From the NCBI GenBank assembly GCA_947650365.1, contig OX393551.1:764001-828000 (forward strand): a stretch of 64,000 bases of DNA, read 5' to 3'. Shown piece by piece: positions 11,981 through 22,524 of the stretch. The translations under genes and the position numbers were made by a program. Source of the DNA: Chamaelirium japonicum (Eukaryota; Streptophyta; Magnoliopsida; Liliales; Melanthiaceae). The notes under the pieces are model-generated. The model was given only the letters and a program-made list of their open reading frames with translations, had not been told where the DNA came from and ran no database searches. Numbering within the stretch: position 1 is the stretch's first letter; each line of letters opens with the position of its first letter.

Positions 11981-12373
11981 TTTTTTAAATTAATTATTTT
12001 ACTAAAAACTTAATTTATAAATTTTTTAAATTATTTAATAATTTAAACGATGATTAATAAGAGAGAAGAGAGAAGAAGTCCTACTCAAGTCTATTCCCAC
12101 GGGTATAGGTGTGAAGTAAAAAGAAATCTAAATTCTAAAACTCCACTTCTCAATAGTATCATCTCAACGTTACTAAGATTATTATAGTAAATTCTCTTCT
12201 CTCTTCGTTTTAATTAAACTATTAATAGTAACAACACTCCATTTAATTATTATTGTAATAAAATAAAATGAGAAGAGAGAAGATAATTAAATATTTATTT
12301 AGTTATTTAATTATTTAACTATTTAATTTATTAAATAATTAAATTAATTAAATAATAGGAAGTAAAGAAAGGA
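11981..12373. repeat. AT-rich spacer of the head-to-head LTR pair
   Basis: An inverted AT-core fragment (TTACTAAAAACTTAATTTA), one plus leader/box at 12060-12150, the core start CTCAACGTTACTAAGATTA, scraps, then the core end with ATTTAATTATTTAACT leading to the purine tract at 12357. The counterpart is 39613-40032. Confidence 0.6.
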
Positions 12374-12613
12374 TGAGGCACACTCAATTTGTTTGCTTTA
12401 AAAATATTTTACATTTTTCTTCAAAAAAATAAAAAACATTACAACTGTTGAGAGATCGTTCGATCAGATTGCTATCCACCGTCGGACCACTCCTATGGAT
12501 TAGGGTTTCTCATAGATTGCTTAGGCCCTAAGTAAACTGACCCTATAAATAATATACGATACCTTTAGGGTGGGGCACGCTTGACGGTCCTCTTTTTCTT
12601 CCATCTTACAATA
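12374..12613 (+). mobile_element. LTR copy, near full length (Copia-type fossil)
   Basis: This is one of the cleanest LTRs. It follows a purine-rich tract, starts TGAGGCACAC and ends CTTACAATA just before an exact CGTTATCAGCACGA. A 168-bp inner version starting at 12446 (TGTTGAGAG) mirrors the LTR end and is an alternative 5' boundary. In order it holds the GATCGTTCGATC dyad, telobox, CTTAGGCCCTAAG dyad, TATA box and a CCTTTAGGG block. It forms a head-to-head pair with the minus-strand LTR at 11750. Its copy in the duplicated block is 40033-40272. Confidence 0.7.
12499..12551 (+). promoter_or_regulatory. LTR promoter core: telobox, dyad, TATA box
   Basis: Seen here: telobox ATTAGGGTTT (12499-12508), the 13-base dyad CTTAGGCCCTAAG (12520-12532), and TATAAATA (12544-12551). 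Telobox and GGCCC-type motifs are known upstream elements of plant growth-related promoters, and CTATAAATA is the classic plant TATA form. If used, transcription would start about 30 bases downstream, near the GGTGGGGCAC block at about 12575, giving an RNA that begins in the LTR. The same core recurs across the window with nearly fixed spacing. Activity is inferred only. Confidence 0.6.
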
Positions 12614-12627
12614 CGTTATCAGCACGA
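12614..12627 (+). other. Primer-binding-site-like motif, tRNA-Ile half
   Basis: CGTTATCAGCACGA directly follows the LTR end. It is the reverse complement of UCGUGCUIAUAACG, which I recognise from memory as nucleotides 27-40 (anticodon arm) of eukaryotic tRNA-Ile with anticodon IAU. Priming by a 5' half-tRNA is known for Drosophila copia, which uses initiator tRNA-Met. Use of tRNA-Ile here is inference. Exact copies also stand at 25139-25152 and 29335-29348; most others have decayed. Confidence 0.6.
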
Positions 12628-15600
12628 ACATATCGAGCCCAACCGACCAGTCATAAAAAAAATAGAAAGAGAAACAAAGACAGAAGAGAGAGAAGAAGAG
12701 AGAAGAGAACGGAGAGATAAACGAAGATAGAAGAGAGAAGAAGTCCCGCTCTAGTCCATTAGCCATGGGTATGAGTATGAAGTAAAAAGAAATCTAAATT
12801 CAAAAACTCTACTTCTGTTTTCGTTTTTCTCTCTGTTTTCTTGCGACTGGTCGGCTAGGCTCGATATATTCGTGCTGATAATATGTTATGAGATGGGAGA
12901 AAAAAAAAAGAATGCAAAGATAAACGAAGAGAGGAGAGAAAAGAAGTCCTGCTCTCTCTAGTTTAAAATAATTTTCTATCTCTTTTCTATTAATAATTAT
13001 TTATTTTATTTTATACTATAAGAGAAAGATAGAGAAACAAAGAAAACGGGGAGAGAAACAAAAGATAACGTGTTATAAGATGGGAGAAAGAGAAAGCCAT
13101 CAAATGTGCCCTACCATAAAGGGGTCGTATATTATTTATAAGGTAAGTCTTATGAGATGGGAGAAAGAGAGAGTCATTAAACGTGCCCTACCCTAAAGGG
13201 GTTGAATATTATTTATAGGGTAAGCTTACTTAGGGCCTAAGCAATCTATGAGAAACCCTAATCTATAGAAGAAGAGAGAAGAGAACGAAGAAATTTAATT
13301 ATATTATTAAGAAGTGAAGTTTTGGAATTTAGATTCCTTCTTAATTAAACTAGATATGCTATCAGCACGAACGTATTGAGCCCACCCGACCAGTCACATG
13401 AAAACAAAGAGAAAAACGAAGACAGAAGTGGAGTTTTGGAATTTAGATTCCATCTTACTTTACACCTATACCAATGGCCAATGGACTGGAGCATGACTTC
13501 TTCTCTCTTCTTTTATCTCTCCGTTCTCTTCTCTCTTCTTTTCTCTCTTCTGTCTCCGTTTCTCTCTCTATTTTCTTGCGACTGGTCGATTGGGCTCGAC
13601 ATGTTCGTACTGATAACGTGTTGTGATTTTGGAGAAAGAGATAGAGGCGTTAAACATGCCCTACCTTAAAGGGGTCATGTATTATTTATAGGGTACACTT
13701 ACTTAGGGCTTAAGCAATCTATAGGAAATCCTAATCCATAGGAGCAAAGAGAAGAGAACAGAGATATTTAATTATATTATTGAGAAGTGGAGTTTTTGAA
13801 TTCAGATTCCTTCTTACTTCATTCCTATACCCATGGCCAATGTACTGGAGCAGGACTTCTTCTCTCTTCGTTTATCTCTCTGTTCTTTTTTCTTGTCTTC
13901 TCTCCCTTCTGTCTTTGTTTCTCTCTCCGTTTTCTTGTGACTGGTCGGTTGGGCTCGACATGTTCGTGTAGATAACGTGTTGTGTGATCGGAGAAAGAGA
14001 GATCCGTCAAACATGCCTTATCATCAGGGGTCATATAAAAATTAAGAAGTAGAGTTTTGGAGTTTTGATTCCTTCTTACTTCAAATCTATACCCGTGGCC
14101 AATGGACTGGTGCAGGACTTCTTCTCTCTTCTATCTTCGTTTATCTCTCCGTTCTCTTCTTTCTTCTTCTCTCTCTTCTGGCTTCGTTTCTCTCTCCGTT
14201 TTCTTACGACTGGTCAGCTTGGCTTGACATGTTTGTGCTGATAATGTATTATGAGATGGGATAAAGGGAGAGTCGTCAAATGTGCCCCACCCTAAAGGGA
14301 TCGTATATTATTTATAGGGTAAGCTTACTTAGGGCCTAACCAATCTATAGGAAACCCTAATCAATGGGAGAAGAGAGAAGACAAATGAGAGATTTAATTA
14401 TATTATTGAGAAGTGGAGTTTTGGAATTTAGATTTCTTCTTACTTCACACCTATACCCATGGTGAATGGACTGAAGTAGGACTTCTTCTCTCTTCTCTCT
14501 TCATTTATCTTTTCGTTCTCTTCTCACTTGTCATAACATATTATCAGCACGAACATGTCAAGCCCAGCCGACGAGTCATAAGAAAACGGAGAGAGAAACA
14601 AAGACAGAAGTGAGAGAAGAAGAGAGAAGAGAAGGGAGAGATAAATAAAGAGAGAAGAGAGAAGTCATGCTCCAGTCCATTGGCCATGGGTATAGGTGTG
14701 AAGTAAGAATGAATCTAAATTCCGAAAATCCATACAAGAGAGAGAAGAAGAGAGAAGAGAACGGAGAGATAAATAAAGTAAAAAGAGAAGCCCTACTCCA
14801 GTCCATTGGCCATGGGTATAGGTGTGAAGTAAGAAGGAATTTAAATTCCAAAGCTCTATTTCTATCTTTGTTTCTCTCTCTCTTTTCTTCTGATTAGTCA
14901 GTTGGGCACGATATTTTCGTGCTGATAATATGTTATGAGATGGGAGAAAGAGAGAGCCATCAAACGTGCCCCTCCCTAAAGGGGTCATATATTATTTATA
15001 GGGTAAGATTAATTAGGGCCAAAGAAATCTATAGGAAATCCAAATCCTTAGGATTCAATGAAGGATAGTCATCCTTCTTTTCTTTCTTCATTTATCTCTT
15101 CGTTCTCTTCTCTCTTCTTCTCTCTCTGTTGTCTTTATTTCTCTCTCTGTTTTTTTGTGACTAGACGGCTGGGCACGACATGTTCGTACTGATAACGTGT
15201 GGTGAGATGAGAGAAAAAGAGAGAAGAGAACGGAGAGATAAACAAAAAGAGAAGAGAAAAGAAGTCTTGCTCCATTCTATTGGCCACGGGTATAGGTGTG
15301 AAGTATAAATGATGACTATTCACCGTCGGATATCTCCTATGGATAAGGATTTCCTATAGATTGCTTAGGCCCTAAGGAAGCTTACCCTATAAATAATATA
15401 CGACCCTTTTATGGTGGGGCACGTTTGACGGCTCTCTCTTTCTCCCATCTCATAACACGTTATCAGTACGAACATATAGAGCCCAGCTAACCAGTCACAA
15501 GAAAACGGAGAGAGAAACGAAGACAGAAGGGGAGTTTAGGAATTTAGATTCCTTCTTACGTCACATCTATACCCGTGGCCAATGGACTGGAGTAGGACTT

Positions 15601-18499
15601 CTTCTCTCTTCTCTCTTTATTTATCTCTTCTTTCTCTTCTCTCTTCTTATCTTTCTTATGTGGAGTTTTGGAATTTAGATTCCTTTTTACTTTACAACTA
15701 TATGTGTGGCCAATGGACTAGAGCAGGAGTTCTTCTATCTTTCCTCTTTATTTATCTCTCCGTTATTTTCTCTCTCTTCTATCATTATTTCTCTCTCCGT
15801 TTTCTTATGACTAGTTAGTTGGGCTCGACATGTTCATATTGATAACGTGTTATGAGAAGAGAGAAGAGAACAGAGAGACAAACGAAGAGAGAAGAGAAAA
15901 GAATTCTTGTTCCAGTCCATTCACCACGGGTATAAGTGTACAGTAAGAAGGAATCTAAATTTAAAAACTCTATTTCGTAATAATATAATTAAATCTCCCC
16001 GTTTTCTTTTCTCTTCGTCTATGGATTACGGTTTCCCATATATTGCTTAGGCCCTAAGTAAGCTTTCTCTATAAATAATATACGACCCCTTTAGGGTAGG
16101 GCATGTTTGATGGCTCTCCCTTTCTCTCATCTCACAACATATTGTCAGAACGAATATGTCGAGCCCAGCCGACCAGTCGAAAGAAAACAGTAAGAGAAAC
16201 GAAGACCGAGTAGAGTTTTGGTATTTAGATTCCTTCTTACTTCACACTTATACCTATAACCAAAGCACTAGAGCAGGACATCTTCGTTCTTCTTTCTTTA
16301 TTTATCTCTCTGTTCTCTTCTCGCTTCTTATCTCTCTTTTGTCTTCGTTAAACTCCACTTCTTCTCTATATAAACGAATAGAGAAATGAAGACAGAAGAG
16401 AAAGAAAAAGAGAGAAGAAAATAGAGAGATAAATGAAGAGAGAAGAGAGAAGAAGTCCTACTCCAGTCCATTGGTCATGGGTATAGGTGTGTAGTTCTCT
16501 CTTTTCTCTTTATTTATCTCTTCGTTCTGTTCTTGCTTCTGATCTCTCTTCTGTCTTTGTTAAACTCCTCTTCTTCTCTCAATAAATGAATAGAGAAATA
16601 TAGACAGAAGTGAGAGAAGAAGAGAAAAGAGAAATAAGAGATTAACAAAGAGAGAAGAGTAAAGAAGTCCTGCTCTAGTCTATTGGCCACGGGTATAGGT
16701 GTGAAGTAAGAAGGAATTTAAATTCCAAAACTCCACTTCTGTCTTCGTTTCTCTTTCTGTTTTCTTACGACTGGTCAGCTGGGCTCAATATGTTCGTGCT
16801 GATAAAGTGTTATGAGATGGGAGAAAGGAAGAGTCGTCAAACGTGCCCCACCCTAAAGGGGTCGTATATTATTTATAGGGTAAGCATACTTAGGTCCTAA
16901 GCAATCTATGGGAAACTCTAATACATGGGAGAAGAGAGAAGAGAATGGAGAGATTTAATTATATTATTTAGAAGTGGTGTTTTGGAATTTAGATTCCTCC
17001 TTACTTCACACTAATACCCGTGGCGAATGGACTTGAGTAGTACTTCTTCTCTCTTCTTTTTTCGTTTATCTCTTTCTACTATTTTCTCTTCTTTTTTTTT
17101 TCTCACAACTCATTATCAGCATGAATATATTGAGCCCAGCCGATCAGTCACAAGAAACCGGAGTGAGAAACAAAGACAGAAGAGAGAGAAGAAGAGTAAA
17201 GAGAATAGAGAGATAAATAATTTAAATAATATATTTAAATAATTTAGTTAAATTCTAAATAGTGGTCGGCTGGGCTCGATATGTTCATGCTGATAACTGT
17301 TATGAGTAAGGAGAAGAAGATAGAAGGGAATGGAGAGATAAACGAAGAAAGAAGAGAGAAGAAGTCCTGCTCCAGTCTATTATCCATGGGTATAGGTGTT
17401 AAGTAAGAAGGAATCTAAATTCCAAAACTCCACTTCTCAATAATATAGTTAAATCTCTCCGTTCTCTTCTCTCTTCTCCCATGGAGTTGGGTTTCTCATT
17501 TGACGGCTCTTTCTTTCTTCCATCTTATAATATGTTATCAGCACGAACATATCGAGCCCAGTCGACCAGTCGTAAGAAAAATAGAGAGAAAAATAAAGAC
17601 AAAAGAAGAGAGAAGAGAATGGAGAGGTAAACAAAGATAGAAGAGGGAACTTCACACCTATACCCATGGCCAATGGACTGGAGTAGGACTTCTTCTCTCT
17701 TCTCTCTTCGTTTATCTCTCTGTTCTCTTCTCTCTTCTGTCTTCATTTCTCTCTCCGTTTACTAAGAAAAGAAGTAGAGTTTAACGAAGACAGAAGAGAA
17801 AGAAGAAGAGAATGGAGAAATCAATGAAGAAAGAAGAGAGAGGAAGTCCTACTCTAGCCAATTGGCCATGGGTATAGGTGTGAAGTAAGAAGGAATCTAA
17901 ATTCCAAAACTCCATTTCTGTCTTCGTTTTTATATCTATTTTCTTGTGATGGGTCAGCTGGGCTCGACATATTCATGCTAAAAATATATTGTGAGATGAG
18001 TGAAAGAGAGAGAGCCGTCAAATGTGCCCTACCCTAAAGGGGTCGTATATTATTTATAAGGTAATCTTACTTAAAGCCTAAGTAATCCATGGGAAAACCT
18101 AATCCATAGGACAAGATAGAAAAGAACGGAGAGATTTAATTATATTATTGAGAAGTTGAGTTTTCTCAATAGTATTATCTTAACGTTATTACGATTATCA
18201 TAGTAAATTCTCTTCTTTCTTTGTTTTAATCAAATAATTAATTTAAATAAAAAAATTATAGTAATAGTACTATGATAATCATAATACCTTTGAGAAGATA
18301 CTATTGACAAGTGGAGTTTTGAAATTTAGATTCCTTCTTACTTCATACCTATACCCATGGCGAATGGACTGGAGCATGACTTATTCTCTCTTCTCTTTTC
18401 GTTTATCTCTCCGTTCTCTTCTCTCATCTTCTATTTTTGTTTCTCTCTCCATTTTCTTATGACTGGTCGGTTGGGCTAGACATATTCATGCTGATAACA

Positions 18500-18862
18500 T
18501 ATTGTGAGATGGAAGAAAGTTAGAGCCATCAAAAATGCCCTACTCTAAAGGGGTCGTATATTATTTATAGGGTAAGCTTACTTAGTGCCTAAGCAATCAA
18601 TGGTAAACCCTAATCCATGGGAGAAGATAGAAGAGAACAGAGAGATTTAATTATATTATTGAGAAGTGGAGTTTTTGAATTTAGATTCCTTCTTACTTCA
18701 CACATATACCCGGGGCCAATGGACTAGAACAGGACTTCTTCTCTCTTCTTTCTTCGTTTATCTCTCTATTCTCTTCTCTCTTCTTAACTCTCTTATGCCT
18801 TTGTTTCTCTCTCCGTTTTCTTACGATTGGTTGCTGGGCTCGACATGTTCGTACTGATAACG
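18500..18862 (-). repeat. Type example: ~360-bp subunit with promoter core
   Basis: It runs from one LTR 3' end to the next, 363 bp. It keeps TATA box, dyad and telobox, then joins through GAGAGATTTAATTATATTATT to the conserved box. The LTR 5' third and the AT core are missing. This is the commonest promoter-bearing form; 62170-62532 is another clean example. Confidence 0.7.
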
Positions 18863-19589
18863 TGTTATGAGATAGGAGAAAAAGAGAGCCGTTAAACATG
18901 CCCCACCCTAAAGGGGTTATATATTATTTATAGGGTAAGCTTACTTAGGGCCTAAGTAATCGATAAAAAACTCTAATCTATAGGAGAGATCCGACGGTGT
19001 ATCTCTTAATAATTGAACTTAGGGCCTAAGCATTCGAGTGTGCCACTTCTTAATATCGAGCCCAACTGACCAGTCGTATCTCTTTCTTCTGTCTTTGTTT
19101 ATCTCTTCATTGTCTTCTCTCTTCTTTTCTCTTCTTCTCTCTCTTCTGTCTTTTCTCTTCTCTCTTCGGAGAGATGAGAGAGAAGAAGAAAAAAAAAATA
19201 GAGAGATAAATGAAGAGAGAAGAAATAAGAAGTCTTGCTCAAGTCCATTGACCCTGGGTATAGATGTGAAGTAAGAAGGAATCTAAATTCCAAAACTCCT
19301 CTTGTGTCTTCGTTTGTCACTCTGTTTTTTTGCGACTGGTCGGCTGGGCTCGATATGTTCGTGCTGATAATATGTTGTGAGATGGGAGAAATAGAGAGCT
19401 GTAAACGTGCCCCACCCTAAAGGGGTCGTACATTATTTATAGGGTAAGCTTACTTATGGCCTAAGCAATCTATGGAAAACCCTAATCCATAAGAGAAAAG
19501 AGAAGAAAACGGAGAAATTTAATTATATTATACGACCCCTTTAGGGTGGAGCAAATTTGACGACTCTCTCTTTCTTCCATCTCACAACA

Positions 19590-20322
19590 CGTTAATTAGT
19601 AAATTTAATTATTAAATTATTAAATTATGAAATTATTTAAATTATCTAATAATTAAATAAATATTTAATTTAATTAAAAAAATTATAGTAACATTACTAT
19701 GATAATCATAATAACGTTGAGATGATACTATTGAGAAGTGAAGTTTTTGAATTTAGATTCCTTCTTACTTCACACCTATAACTATGGCAAAAATCAATTA
19801 TATATAATTAAATATTTATAAAGTAAGCTTACTAGTTAAGAGAATTGATTTAATAATTATTTAAATAAATAATTAATACGACCCCTTTAGGGTGGGACAT
19901 GTTCGATCGGATAGTTGTCCACCGTCGGATCTCTGGATTAGGGTTTCCTATATATTTCTTAGGCCCTAAGTAAGCTTACCTTATAAATAATATATGACTC
20001 CTTTTGGGTGGGGCATATTTGACAGATCTCTCTTTCTTTCATCTTACAACGCATTATCAGCACAAACATGTCGAGCCCAACCGACCAGTAATAAGAAAAC
20101 GGAGAGAGAAACGAAGACAGAAGAGAGAGAAGAAGATATAGTTAAAAAATTAATCATTTTAATAAATTTATTATGTAATTAATTAAATAAACTTTTTTTT
20201 ATTAAAATATTAAATATTAATTGAAATAAATAAAAAAAATTATTATTTAATTAAGTAATAAAATAAAATAATAATTTAATAACTATTTACTTATTATATA
20301 AATAATAAATTAATTAAATAAT
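19590..20322. repeat. AT-rich section with a fused LTR piece
   Basis: AT-only runs at 19590-19700, 19790-19880 and 20140-20322 surround a plus LTR piece at 19898-20050. In it the short block ACGACCCCTTTAGGGTGGGACATG runs straight into TTCGATCGGATAGTTGTCC, an order not found in a normal LTR. The same odd order is at 46222-46260. Confidence 0.6.
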
Positions 20323-20341
20323 AGGAAGTAAAGAAGGAAGA
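20323..20341 (+). other. Polypurine-tract-like sequence before LTR
   Basis: AGGAAGTAAAGAAGGAAGA is purine except for one T and lies between the AT-only core and TGAGGCACAC. Position and composition fit the plus-strand primer of an LTR element, and this is the main reason for starting the LTR at 20342 rather than 20412. Equivalent tracts are at 12357-12373, 40014-40032, 46864-46882, 51255-51273 and 56723-56741. Confidence 0.5.
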
Positions 20342-20579
20342 TGAGGCACACCCAAATTTTTGTTTTAAAAATAATTTATATTTTTCTGTAAAAAAATTAA
20401 AATATTACAACTGTTATGAGATCGTTCGATCGGATGGCTATCCACCGTCGGATCTCTCCCTTGGATTAGGGTTTCCTATTGATTGCTTAGGCCCTATGTA
20501 AGCTTACCCTATAAATAATATATGACCCCTTTAGGGTGGAGCGTGTTTGATGGCTATTTCTTTCTCCCATATCACAACA
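20342..20579 (+). mobile_element. LTR copy, near full length
   Basis: It runs from TGAGGCACAC to ATATCACAACA, 238 bp. The inner start TGTTATGAGAT (20412) and the terminal CACAACA are inverted relatives. The telobox is at 20465-20474 and TATAAATA at 20510-20517. The LTR is followed by a decayed primer-site motif and the leader with the phrase CGAGCCCAGCTGACC. It lies near the end of the 11-22 kb block; the partner copy is 46883-47121. Confidence 0.7.
20465..20517 (+). promoter_or_regulatory. LTR promoter core: telobox, near-dyad, TATA box
   Basis: It has the same arrangement as at 12499-12551, with the same 45-base telobox-to-TATA spacing. The GGCCC dyad has decayed on one side (CTTAGGCCCTATG). 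The constant spacing in independently decaying copies suggests it was a functional unit in the founding element. Confidence 0.55.
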
Positions 20580-22524
20580 CGTTATCAGCATAAACATGTC
20601 GAGCCCAGCTGACCGGTCATAAGAAAACGGAGAGAGAAACAAAGACAGAAGAGAGTAGATGAAAGAAGAGAACGAAGAGATAAATGAAGAGAGAAGAGAG
20701 AAGAAGTCATACTCCATTCCATTTACAATTGGTATAAGTATAAAGTAAGAAAGAATCTAAATTCCAAAACTCAACTTCTTAATATTTATATGACCCCTTT
20801 AGGGTGGGGCACGTTTGACGGCTCTCTTTTTCTCCATCACACAATACGTTATCAGTATGAACATGTCGAGCCAAGCCGACCAGTTATAAGAAAATAGAGA
20901 GAGAAAGAAAGACAGAAGAGAGAAGAAAATGCAGAGATAAATGAAGAGAGAAGATAGAAGTCATGCTCTAACCTATAGGCCACGGGTATAGGTGTGAAGT
21001 AAGAAGAAATCTAATTAGGGTAGGGCATATTTGATGGCTCTCTCTTTCTCCCATCCCACAATACGTTATCAGCACGAATATGTCGAGCCCAACTGACCAG
21101 TCATAAGAAAATAGAGAGAGAAACGAAGACAGAAGAGAAAGAAGAAGAGAGAAGAAAACAGAGAGATAAACGAATAGGGAAGAGAGAAGAAGTCCTGCTC
21201 TAGTCTATTCATCATAGGTATAGGTGTGTAGTAAGAAAGAATCTAAATTCTAAAACTCCACTTCTCAATAATATAATTAAATCTCTCTGTTTTCTTCTCT
21301 CTTCTCCAATGGATTAAGGTTTACCATAGATTGCTTAGGCCCTAAGTAAGCTTACCCTATAAATAAAATACGACCCCATTAGGGTAGGACACGTTTGATA
21401 GCTCTTTCTTTCTCCCATCTCATAAAACGTTATCAGCACAAATATATCTATCCCAGCCAACCAGTCATAAGAAAATAGAGATAGAAACGAATATAGAAAA
21501 GAAAGAACAGAACTGAGAATTAATTATTTAAATAGTCTCTTCTCACACGGGTATAGGTATGTACTAAGAAGGAATCTAAATTCCAAAACTCCACAAAAAA
21601 GAGAGAAGAAAAGAGAAAAGAACGAAGAGATAAATGAAGAAAGAAGAGAGGAAAAGTCCTGCTCCAGTCCATTGGCCATGGGTATAGGTATGATGTAAGA
21701 AATAATCTAAATTCCAAAACTCCACTTTTCAATATTTATACGACCCCTTTAGGGTGGGGCATGTTTGACGACTCTCTTATTTTCCCATCTCACAATACTT
21801 TATCAGTACGAACATGTCGAGCCCAGCTGACCAGTTATAAAAAAACGGAGAGAGAAATGAAGATTAAAAAGAGATAAGAGAACAGAGAGATAAATAATGA
21901 GAGAAGAGAGAAAAAGTCCTGTTCCAGTCTATTGGCCACGGGTATAGGTGTGAAGTAAGAAGGAATCTAAATTCCAAAACTCTACTTTTCAATAAGATAA
22001 TTAAATCTCTTTATTCTCATCTTTCTTCTCCCATGGATTAGGGTTTTCCATAGATTGCTTACGCCCTAAGTAAGCTTCCCTATAAATAATATACGACCCC
22101 TTTAGATATGGCACGTTTGACAACTCTTTTTTTCTCCCATCTTACAACACATTATCAGCATGAATATATCGAGCCCAGCTGACCAATCATAAGAAAATGA
22201 AGAGAGAAACAAAGACATAAGAGAGAGAAGAAGAAAGAAGAGAACAGAGATATAAACAAAGAAAAAGAGAGAAGAAGTTCTGCTCTAGTCCATTGCCATC
22301 CAATCGAACGATCTCATAACAGTTATATTGTTTTAAAATTTTTTAAAGAAAAATATAAATTATTTTTATTACAAAAAATTCATTGGCAATCTATTGAGAG
22401 AAGAAGAGAGAACAGAACGGTGAGATAAACGAAGAGAGAAGAAAGAAGAAGTCCTGCTCTAGTCCATTCGCCACGGGTATAGGTGTAAAGTAAGAAGGAA
22501 TCTAAATTCCAAAACTCTACTTCT
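20580..22524 (+). repeat. Block A1 end and following plus-oriented subunits
   Basis: A run of same-orientation plus units with LTR 3' parts. Promoter-bearing pieces are at 21307-21427 and 22030-22149. An isolated minus scrap of the LTR 5' region (GATCGAACGATCTCATAACA, about 22300-22370) breaks the run. Similarity to the second block fades after about 21980. Confidence 0.65.

Larger units (their letters stand above)
12614..19589. repeat. Block A1, central array
   Basis: Short subunits in both orientations. Promoter-bearing LTR pieces, minus: 13072-13148, 13149-13272, 13618-13742, 14246-14368, 14931-15053, 16808-16928, 17988-18111, 18500-18622, 18863-18999, 19373-19492; plus: 15311-15457 and 16021-16139. 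At 13148/13149 an LTR end is fused to the TATA segment of its neighbour. LTR pieces 14931-15053 and 15311-15457 face each other. A paired-tract join at 16340-16400 (GTTAAACTCCACTTCTTCTC) recurs at 44055-44100. No gene seen. Confidence 0.65.
11058..21980 (+). repeat. Large duplicated block, copy A1
   Basis: It matches 38700-48545 in order and orientation. Shared landmarks (A1/A2): ATTAAATAAGTATAATAAAT 11393/39033; head-to-head LTRs 11750-12613/39392-40272; TCTCTCTAGTTTAAAATAAT 12953/40612; ATATATTTAAATAATTTAG 17229/44961; GGTGTGCCACTTCTTA 19035/45265; a variant LTR-to-dyad fusion 19877/46222; GAATTAATTATTTAAATAGTC 21515/48070. Spacing is about 27.64 kb at the start and about 26.5 kb at the end. 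A1 holds about 1.5 kb of additional array near 17.47-18.97 kb. Confidence 0.75.

Noticed and set aside
12446-12613. Small DNA transposon (MITE), because TGTTATGAGAT and ATCTCACAACA are inverted ends
   Set aside because: Flanks are constant (AACATTACAAC before, CGTTATCAGCACGA after) in all full copies, with no target duplication. The primer-site and purine-tract positions fit an LTR better.
12614-12627. Endogenous pararetrovirus instead of an LTR element
   Set aside because: The typical plant pararetrovirus primer motif (TGGTATCAGAGC) is absent, there is no coding remnant, and LTR-like ends flank the unit.
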